Below are positions 53,484 to 61,200 of a stretch of 64,000 nucleotides of DNA, piece by piece. Made by a program: the position numbers and the translations under genes. Location: positions 1 to 64,000 of the forward strand of contig JAIXUS010000052.1 in the NCBI GenBank assembly GCA_027483445.1, in the 5' to 3' direction. Positions within the stretch are counted from its first letter, which is position 1, and every line of letters begins with the position of its first letter. This DNA comes from Bacteroidota bacterium (GTDB lineage Bacteria; Bacteroidota; Bacteroidia; M30B66). The notes under the pieces are model-generated. The model was not told the DNA's origin and made no database searches. It saw only the letters and a list, made by a program, of their open reading frames with translations.

Positions 53484-54695
53484 ATGTTTACCAACAAAAA
53501 GAATCTCAGCCTCGCTTTCGGCATTCTCCTGCTGGCCTTTCAATGCGGTTTCTCGCAAGATGCCGTCAGAGAAAAAAAGGTGCTCCAAAAGAAAATGCAG
53601 GAGCCCGCCGTATTGGTTTGGAAATCGCTAAAACTTATGCTGCGCTCAGGCTACAGCTTCGACTCTCTCAAAAGTGCTCAAATGCTCAGCATTGGAGATT
53701 CTGTTCGTTTGGCCGCTCCGCTGATGGCCTATTCAGGCGACCTGCTGGTGCGCATGCGAAAAGATAGCCTCGGCGAATTGAACCGTCCCGTTTGGTCGGC
53801 TCCTGTTGTTCTTGAATCTTGTGAACGCCTTCGAAAACCGCTGTTGGCGCTCGAAGAAGATAAACTTCCACTCCTTTTCAGGCGGTTGATGTCTGCATCA
53901 GATCGCGATTCACTGTATCGACTTAAAGCCCTGTTACAAGCGCCCTCGGAGTCAGATTTTGAGCACCTCATCCTTGCCCTCGCCAGCGTAAAACTGGCCC
54001 GCATTCCCGATCTCATTGCATTGTATGAATTGGGCGAGATACGTTGGAATAAGTTGGAGATGAATGCTTTCCGCTTTCATGCAACCTTTCTCTATGCCCA
54101 GTTTCTCAGCCGAAAAGGAATGCCATTTCTGGCCCTTGAAAAACTCAACCAACTCGAAAAAGATCTCGAAACAAAACCGTTTAAAGGAGCCGGCGCATCC
54201 ACCAATCTTGCAGAAGTGAAACAACAGTTGTTGTACTTGGCTATCATTAGGGCTCAAATTGGACGGCAAATCAATCAGCCTGAGGTGCAAAAACAAGTGT
54301 TGGCCGACTGGAGTAAAGCCTTCAAATACCTTCGTTACGACCTCAGTCAACAGGCATTGGTGCGAATCGGCGCGGCATCAGCTTACCTTGAAGCCGGAAA
54401 AGTTAAGCTGGCCGCTAAAGTGCTCAAACAGCACAAGCCTTCGGCGCAGCGACTTAGTCCTGATGAATTGCTGATGCAGCAGATTACCACCCTGCTCAAA
54501 GCGAAAAAGAAGGCCGAAGCCGGCAAACTTCTCAACGAATCAGCACGATTTCAATTCGAAACGATGGCATTTTGGGAAACATGGATGCAAAAACAACTCG
54601 ACCCTGATTTGTGGTTTCACCGCAAACTGGCCAAAGGCTCACAATACCCTGTGTATCGGCTCTATCATCAGTTGTTCGCCGTAAAGTGGCAGTAA
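53484..54695 (+). CDS. Exported helical protein of unknown function
   Basis: 403 residues. Signal peptide to about residue 25 (LLLAFQCGFSQ). If the Cys is a lipobox residue, its context (FQCG) is poor. The remainder is almost all alpha-helical, with Leu/Ala-rich amphipathic repeats (EMNAFRFHATFLYAQFLSRKGMPFLALEKLNQLEKDL; ALVRIGAASAYLEAGKVKLAAKVLKQH) resembling TPR or SEL1-like solenoids. No catalytic motif found and no family named. Monocistronic; its end lies 7 nt from the convergent rimM. Confidence 0.75.
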   Translation: MFTNKKNLSLAFGILLLAFQCGFSQDAVREKKVLQKKMQEPAVLVWKSLKLMLRSGYSFDSLKSAQMLSIGDSVRLAAPLMAYSGDLLVRMRKDSLGELNRPVWSAPVVLESCERLRKPLLALEEDKLPLLFRRLMSASDRDSLYRLKALLQAPSESDFEHLILALASVKLARIPDLIALYELGEIRWNKLEMNAFRFHATFLYAQFLSRKGMPFLALEKLNQLEKDLETKPFKGAGASTNLAEVKQQLLYLAIIRAQIGRQINQPEVQKQVLADWSKAFKYLRYDLSQQALVRIGAASAYLEAGKVKLAAKVLKQHKPSAQRLSPDELLMQQITTLLKAKKKAEAGKLLNESARFQFETMAFWETWMQKQLDPDLWFHRKLAKGSQYPVYRLYHQLFAVKWQ

Positions 54696-54702
54696 TCCCG
54701 CC

Positions 54703-55242
54703 TTAGCCTTTACGATTCACTTCTAACAATCCTTCTGGAAGCTCCATGTGGATGACCTTCGCCGTTCGGTCAACCTTCTTGATAAAATCGTCGGCTACAG
54801 GAATCAGTATTTCCTGGCCCTCATGCACACATTGAAACAAGTCGTTTGGACCGTTTTCCAACACATCTTTAACCGTTCCGGCCACGCGGCCTGAATTTAA
54901 ATCGTGGATTTCCCAGCCAATCACCTCATGGTAGTAAAAGCGATTGCCATTCAATGGAGGCAAGGCACTTAGCGGAAGGTAAACCTGACAACCAATTAAG
55001 GTTTGTGATTGCTCGTCCGATTGTATGTCTTTGAATTTGACCTGTGCTGTATTCGAGGGCTGTATTCGGAGTTGTTCAATAAAAAACGGAACCAGTGTTC
55101 CGTGGATTTCCACAAATACTGATTCCGTTTTTTGATAGGCTTTTGGATTATCGGTATCCATCAGAAGAATGACTCTTCCGTCGGTACCGCTTTTCCGAAC
55201 GATGGTTCCAAGCTGAAAGCAGTTTTCAGGCTGCATAACCAT
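54703..55242 (-). CDS. rimM: Ribosome maturation factor RimM
   Basis: 179 residues. N-terminal RimM barrel (CFQLGTIVRKSGTDGRVILLM) and C-terminal PRC barrel (YYHEVIGWEIHDLNSGRVAGTVKDVLENGPNDLFQCV, ending EILIPVADDFIKKVDRTAKVIHMELPEGLLEV). It helps assemble the 30S head and binds S19. The ATG at 55242 overlaps the rpsP stop (TAATG), the usual rpsP-rimM arrangement. A second ATG two codons on (55236) may be used. trmD is not next to it. Confidence 0.95.
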   Translation of the reverse strand: MVMQPENCFQLGTIVRKSGTDGRVILLMDTDNPKAYQKTESVFVEIHGTLVPFFIEQLRIQPSNTAQVKFKDIQSDEQSQTLIGCQVYLPLSALPPLNGNRFYYHEVIGWEIHDLNSGRVAGTVKDVLENGPNDLFQCVHEGQEILIPVADDFIKKVDRTAKVIHMELPEGLLEVNRKG

Positions 55243-55814
55243 TATTCTGCTGAAGCATCACCTTCGGCAGCAGGAGCATCACTTTCAGCGGCTTCGGCAG
55301 CAGGAGCATCTTCAGTAGCTACTTCTTCTGCTACTTCTGCAACGGGCTCGGGAGCCGGAGCATTCTTCGCAGCGATGGCGGCAGCACGGGCGGCATTCTT
55401 CGCCGCTTCATCGGCCAAGCGTTGCTTCAAGCTGCTTTCCTTCGCATTTACAAGGCTTGATACCTTGCCTTCGATTTTTCCGGTTTTCGCTTCGAGCCAT
55501 TTCTCTAAACGAGCCTGAGCTTGCTCATCAGTCAAAGCTCCTTTCGCAACACCTTTGTCGAGGTGAAGCTTCATGAGCACTCCTTTGTAGCTGAGAATAG
55601 CGCGGGCTGTTTCGGTAGGCTGAGCTCCGTTTTTCAACCACTGCAACGACTTCTCAAAGTTCAACTCAATCGAAGCCGGATTGGTGTTCGGATTGTATGT
55701 ACCGAGTTTCTCGATAAACTTACCATCCCGAGGTGCACGACCATCGGCAACGACAATGTGGAAGAAAGCATAACCCTTCTTTCCATGACGCTGTAATCTG
55801 ATTTTAACTGGCAT
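55242..55814 (-). CDS. rpsP: 30S ribosomal protein S16 with long acidic C-terminal extension
   Basis: 190 residues. The conserved S16 core is residues 1-85: [38 protein letters not shown] and [13 protein letters not shown]. About 100 extra residues follow: a charged helix ([17 protein letters not shown]) and an Ala/Glu/Pro-rich acidic tail. Such tails are common in Bacteroidota S16. The longer in-frame start at 55931 was rejected because the S16 N-terminus MPVKIRLQ is exact. Promoter region divergent from lysS. Confidence 0.95.
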   Translation of the reverse strand: MPVKIRLQRHGKKGYAFFHIVVADGRAPRDGKFIEKLGTYNPNTNPASIELNFEKSLQWLKNGAQPTETARAILSYKGVLMKLHLDKGVAKGALTDEQAQARLEKWLEAKTGKIEGKVSSLVNAKESSLKQRLADEAAKNAARAAAIAAKNAPAPEPVAEVAEEVATEDAPAAEAAESDAPAAEGDASAE

Positions 55815-55903
55815 GTGTTGTTTGGTAAAATGTGAATTGGGCGGCAAAGATACATTTTTTCGCTTTGTAAACATTGTCGTCCCTAAAATCATTTCAATCA
55901 ACG

Positions 55904-55911
55904 TATTTTTG
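55904..55911 (+). promoter_or_regulatory. -7 box TATTTTTG for lysS
   Basis: Consensus box 24 nt before the ATG at 55935. Confidence 0.6.
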
Positions 55912-55934
55912 CGCCTCATTTTATAGAACACGCC

Positions 55935-57446
55935 ATGAGCGAAATGTCGGAATTAGAGCGTCAACGCCGCGATAGTCTTGAAGAAATCAAAAAGCTGGGA
56001 ATCGATCCGTACCCGGCTGAATTGTTCGCCGTAAACACCACTGCGGCCGAAATAAACCGCGAATTTGAGGCCGACAAAAAGAACTTTCAGGAAGTGAGCA
56101 TCGCCGGTCGAATCATGACCCGCCGGATCATGGGAAATGCCACTTTTGCCGTAATTCAGGACAGCTCCGACCGCTTGCAGATTTACATCCGCCGCGATGA
56201 TATTTGTCCAACCGACGATAAAACATTGTACAATACAGTTTTCAAAAAATTACTTGATATCGGCGATATCATTGGGGTTACGGGGTATATGTTCGTAACC
56301 CAAACCGGCGAAAAAACGCTGCATGTAACTTCACTGAAATTGTTGTGCAAATCGCTACGCCCACTGCCTATTGTAAAGGAAAAAGACGGCGAAGTGTATG
56401 ATGCCTTTGCGGATCCTGAACTGCGTTACCGCCAGCGTTATGTTGATTTGATTGTAAACCATCAGGTAAAGGAAACCTTTGTAAAACGTACTATTCTTAC
56501 CAATACCATTCGCGAATACCTGAACAATCGTGGTTATCTCGAGGTAGAAACGCCCATTTTACAGCCATTGTATGGTGGTGCCGCGGCTCGTCCCTTCAAA
56601 ACGCATCACAACACGCTCGATATGACGCTCTATTTGCGGATCGCCAACGAGTTATACCTCAAACGGCTGATTGTTGGCGGTTTTGACGGAGTGTATGAAT
56701 TTGCCAAGGATTTCCGCAACGAAGGCATGAGCCGTTTCCACAACCCTGAATTTACGCAGGTGGAGTTGTATGTGGCTTACAAAGATTATGAATGGATGAT
56801 GGAGCTTGTGGAAGAAATGGTGGAGCAAGTTGCCTTGCGCATTCACGGCAGCACCGAGGTACAGGTGGGCGAACATCTCATCAATTTTAAGCGCCCTTGG
56901 AAACGAATGACCATGTACGAGGCGATACAGCACTTTACAGGCGTCGACGTTTCAGAGATGGATGAGGCCGCCATGGCTGCTGCCGCGCGAAAGCTGGGCA
57001 TCGAGGTGGATGCCTCGATGGGGCGTGGTAAACTCATCGACGAAATTTTCGGCGAAACCTGCGAGCCTCATTTAATTCAGCCCACATTTATCACCGATTA
57101 CCCTGTGGAAATGTCGCCACTGGCCAAGAAGCACCGCAGCAAACCCGGCCTGGTAGAACGTTTCGAAGGAATTTGCAATGGCAAAGAAATCTGCAATGCT
57201 TTTTCCGAATTGAACGATCCTATCGACCAGCGCGCCCGCTTCGAAGAGCAGCTGGAGCTTGGCAAGCGCGGCGACGAAGAGGCGATGGTTTTAGACGAAG
57301 ATTTTCTCCGCGCCATCGAGTTCGGCATGCCACCCACAGCTGGCCTCGGCATTGGCATCGACCGTCTGAGCATGATCATGACCAACTCCAAATCCATCCA
57401 AGACGTCCTGTTTTTCCCTCAAATGCGAGCCGAGCGCGACGCCTAA
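55935..57446 (+). CDS. lysS: Lysyl-tRNA synthetase, class II
   Basis: 503 residues. N-terminal OB-fold anticodon-binding domain (about 58-150: [23 protein letters not shown]). The catalytic core has motif 1 ([30 protein letters not shown]), motif 2 ([18 protein letters not shown]) and motif 3 ([13 protein letters not shown]). It charges tRNA-Lys. Odd: the last seven codons and the TAA stop (57422-57446) lie in a palindromic repeat that recurs twice just downstream. The final residues MRAERDA therefore differ from the usual short end after FPQM. Confidence 0.96.
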   Translation: MSEMSELERQRRDSLEEIKKLGIDPYPAELFAVNTTAAEINREFEADKKNFQEVSIAGRIMTRRIMGNATFAVIQDSSDRLQIYIRRDDICPTDDKTLYNTVFKKLLDIGDIIGVTGYMFVTQTGEKTLHVTSLKLLCKSLRPLPIVKEKDGEVYDAFADPELRYRQRYVDLIVNHQVKETFVKRTILTNTIREYLNNRGYLEVETPILQPLYGGAAARPFKTHHNTLDMTLYLRIANELYLKRLIVGGFDGVYEFAKDFRNEGMSRFHNPEFTQVELYVAYKDYEWMMELVEEMVEQVALRIHGSTEVQVGEHLINFKRPWKRMTMYEAIQHFTGVDVSEMDEAAMAAAARKLGIEVDASMGRGKLIDEIFGETCEPHLIQPTFITDYPVEMSPLAKKHRSKPGLVERFEGICNGKEICNAFSELNDPIDQRARFEEQLELGKRGDEEAMVLDEDFLRAIEFGMPPTAGLGIGIDRLSMIMTNSKSIQDVLFFPQMRAERDA

Positions 57447-57627
57447 GGCGCGAGGTTCGCATTCAAGGATACCTCTGATTGAGAATAAATATTCAATCCT
57501 TAAATGCGAGCCGAGCGCGACGCCTAAGGCGCGAGGTTCGCATTCAGCGATACCATAGTTTAAAAAACAGAAATTGAATCGTTAAATGCGAGCCGAGCGC
57601 GACGCCTAAGGCGCGAGGTTCGCATTC
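57421..57627 (+). repeat. Three copies of a 44-bp palindromic repeat at the lysS 3' end
   Basis: Copies at 57421-57464, 57502-57545 and 57584-57627, identical over about 44 bp. Outer arms AATGCGA/TCGCATT and inner palindrome CCTAAGG. Period about 82 bp, and copies 2 and 3 share the downstream TCAGCGATACCATAGTTTA. Copy 1 encodes the end of LysS. Confidence 0.9.
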
Positions 57628-58244
57628 AGCGATACCATAGTTTAGAATTAGTGTTTTTTGGGCGTTCCGGCCCGCCAAGCTCCAAATCCACCTAAAACTC
57701 CCGGGGCCGTCGCGCTTTCCGCTGCAAGTCCTCGCACCTCCGCTCCCTTCCGCTTCGCTCCGGGAACGGCTCCGGTGCTGCGGGCTTTCCGCTGCAATCG
57801 CTAACGAAGGCTTTCCGGGGTGAATAGACCGGAAACATTTTTGGGAATAGTGTTAATTTATTGGTGTTCCAAGCGGTATTACAAATGCCGCCTAACGGGG
57901 TAAGAAACACGAAATACGTTATACGTTTGCCCCCACGTATTAGTGTCGCGCATTCAAATGTTAACCCGCATCCTCTAAAGACTAAGGATAAAGACCAAGT
58001 ACTCATTGATCTTTTCCCTGAATTTAGTGCCAGCGGGTGCAGCGGATACCCCGGAAAACAGAGTGCGTGTGGGAGCTAGAGCGTGCGGGAGTGAGTGTGT
58101 AGGGGAGCGCAAGCGGAAAGCAGCGCGATGGCGGCTCTGTTTGAGGAGTATGAGCGAAACACGCGGTGCCCGGCGATGCAGCAAAAGTATACCGAAATGC
58201 TGAGCGAGGCAGGCACCCTAACAATAAATTTTAATCTTCAAATC
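57628..58244. repeat. GC-rich repetitive intergenic region
   Basis: No gene. GCTTTCCGCTGCAA occurs at 57713-57726 and again at 57784-57797; an inverse relative GCGGAAAGCAGCGCGATGG lies near 58109. An inverted copy of the 34-bp module from 232-265 is at 57865-57898. The short frame at 58129 is a repeat-derived fragment. Confidence 0.65.
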
Positions 58245-58276
58245 AAAAAGGCCACCCTCTTTCGAGAGCGGCCTTT
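58245..58276 (-). terminator. Terminator of the giant T9SS protein gene
   Basis: AAAGGCC-A-CCTCT / AGAG-C-GGCCTTT with TTCG loop. On the minus strand it is followed by CTTTTTGATTTG, 23 nt after the stop. Confidence 0.85.
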
Positions 58277-58298
58277 GCGTTTAGGGCTTAGAGTGCTG

Positions 58299-61200
58299 TT
58301 AATGCTTTACGAGGCGGAAGGTTTGTCCCTCCACGCGGAGCATGTAAACGCCGTCGGCATGCTGACCTAAGTCGAGCAGGTTCTCCGCATTGTTCCAGCG
58401 ACCGGCTTCTATGAGTCGACCGCGGGCATCCAGTACTTCGTAACGTACATCGGCGCGTTGACCAAGTTTTACGCGGAACTGTGCTTCAGAGGGGTTCGGG
58501 AATATTTCCATCACCGCGGCGGCTGCATTATGAATGCCCACGTTGGTTACAATTACGCAAGGTGTAGTTACTGAGCAGGTTGAAGAACTCATTTGTACGG
58601 CATACAATCCGTTTTGTGTTGGGGTGAACGATTGCTCGGTTGCGCCCGGAATTGCTGCGTTGGTGCTGCAGTTGATCCACTGGTAGCTTACTCCTGAGGT
58701 TTGTGCAGCGGTAAGTACGCCCTGGTTATTGCTGATTTCGGTGCTGATATCGACAACTTCTACATCGATGGTCATGAAAGCCGAGCAGCCTTCGCCATTC
58801 ACAAATTCGATTACATACACACCGGTTTCGTCGAATTGGAAGCCATTGAAGGTATAAGGACCGCAAGAGGTAACTTCCATGCTTTGGTTGAGGATATCCA
58901 ACAAGGCATAATCGAAGCAATCAACCACTCCGTCGCCATTGGCATCGCCTTCCACTTCGTTGGGATCGATGTTGCCGTTTCCATTGGTATCGCCGGCTAC
59001 TTCGCCTTCGCCCACTTCGCCATCACCGTTGGTATCGCCCACAATTTCCTGGTCGGTAATTTCGCCATCACCATTGGTATCGCCGGCCACTTCTTCGTCG
59101 TTGATGCTGCCATCACCATCGGTGTCGCCGGCTACTTCTGGCGCATTAATTTCGCCGTCGCCGTCGGTATCGCCCGCCAATTGGGTAATCACGATATTAA
59201 AGGTTACCACGCTGTCGCATCCACTGGCATTTTCCAATACCTGAATGTATGCGCCCGATTCGGTGTAGGTAACGCCGTTAGCGCTGTATTGTTGGAAGCC
59301 GACCGCTGAAATGCTGGCCGACGATGGTTGCAGAATGGTTAGCGTTAAGGTAACCACCGAATCGCAACCGGCCACTGAACTTAAGGTTTGGGTATATATT
59401 CCCGAAACCTCATAGATCTCGCCATTCCAAACAAAGTTGCTGCAGGCCGTTTCGGCAATGGCTGTGCTCAATACCGGGTGAATGGTGAGGTTGAGCGTAA
59501 GCACCGAATCACAACCGGCTACTGTACTCAGGTTTTGGGTGTAAACACCACTTTCTGTGTAGGTTTCGCCGTTTAGTGTGTACGAAACGCAGGCCTGGGC
59601 ATCGATTGAAACTGACTCGCTGCTGTTGATGGTCAGGTTGAGTGTAATGACTGAGTCGCAACCTGCGGCGTTTTCCAATGTTTGCTCATACACACCACTT
59701 TCGGTGTAGGTCGTGCCATTCAACACATAGGCGTTGCAGGCTGAGGCCGTGATGGCTGCAGTGCTGCTGCTGTTGATGCTGAGGTTCAGTGTAATGACAG
59801 AGTCGCAACCTGCGGCATTTTCCAAAGTTTGCTCATACACACCACTTTCGGTGTAGGTCGTGCCATTCAACACGTAGGCGTTGCAGGCTGAGGCCGTGAT
59901 GGCTGCAGTGCTGCTGTTGTTGATGCTCAGGTTGAGTGTAATGACTGAATCGCAACCTGCGGCATTTTCCAAAGTTTGCTCATACACGCCACTTTCGGTG
60001 TACGTCGTACCATTCAACACATAGGCGTTGCAGGCTGTCGCCGTGATGGCTGCAGTGCTGCTGCTGTTGATGGTAAGGTTGAGTGTGATTGTTGAATCAC
60101 AACCTGCGGCATTCTCCAAAGTTTGCTCATACACACCACTTTCGGTGTAGGTAGTGCCATTCAACACGTAGGCGTTGCAGGCTGAAGCCGTGATGGCTGC
60201 CGTGCTGCTGCTGTTGATGGTTAGGTTGAGTGTAATGATAGAATCGCAACCATTTACTGCGGTTAACCTTTGCGTGTAAATCCCTGAAGCGGTGTAGGTA
60301 GTGCCGTTGAGCACAAAGCTGTTGCAGGCGGTTTGGATAAGACTCGCGGTAATTTCGGCGGGCTCATCAACCACCACATCGCGCACAACACTGCATCCGT
60401 TTGCGTCTTCGATACTTACTTGATACGCACCGGCACTCAGGTTAGAGGCGTTTGCTTCGGTTCCACCCACGGGCGACCATGCGTAGCTGTAAGGCGCAGT
60501 TCCGCCGCTGGCCACCACAGAGGCCGATCCGTCATCACCACCAAAACAGCTAACATCGATAGATTCTGCAGAGGCTTCAAGCTGTGATGGCTGCGTAATG
60601 GTAAAGTTAACTGTAGTTGAACAGCCATTGTCATCACCAATAACTACGCTGTAGCTGTTGGCACTGAGTCCGCTCACTGTTGCTGTAGAGGCATTTACAC
60701 CGGTCCAGCTGTAGCTGTATGGCGCAGTGCCACCGGCTGCAATCACAGCGACCGATCCATTTTCGCCGCCGAAGCATGAAACGTTGTTTTGACTACTGTT
60801 GGCGCTCAGGGCTTCAGCAGGCTGACTTACTGTAATGGTTTCAGTTTCTACGCATCCACCGGCATCGGTTACGGTTACGGTATAATCTCCTGCAGTGAGG
60901 CCGTTGATATTGTCGACATTACCGGCTCCATTTGACCAGGAGAAGGCGTATGATGAAGTTCCACCGGTTACGGAAACTCCGGCGGCGCCATCGCTACCAC
61001 CGAAGCAAGACACAGGAATTGAGCCTCCTGAAACCGAGAGTGCTGAGCCAGGCTGAACAATGGTCACATCGTTGGTAGCCGAGCATCCATTCGCATCTGT
61101 AACGGTTACGGAGTACACACCGGCAGTTAGGCCGTTGGCTGATGCGGTATTTCCTCCTGTTGGCGACCAGGCGTAGGTGTAAGGGCCTGTTCCACCTGAG

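Noticed and set aside
55815-55931. Longer start for ribosomal protein S16
   Set aside because: The conserved S16 N-terminus MPVKIRLQ begins at 55814, and the extension would cover the lysS promoter region.
58701-59309. 202-codon plus-strand frame rich in Ile/Gly/Val
   Set aside because: Mirror of the EF-hand and Thr-rich repeats of the giant exported protein.
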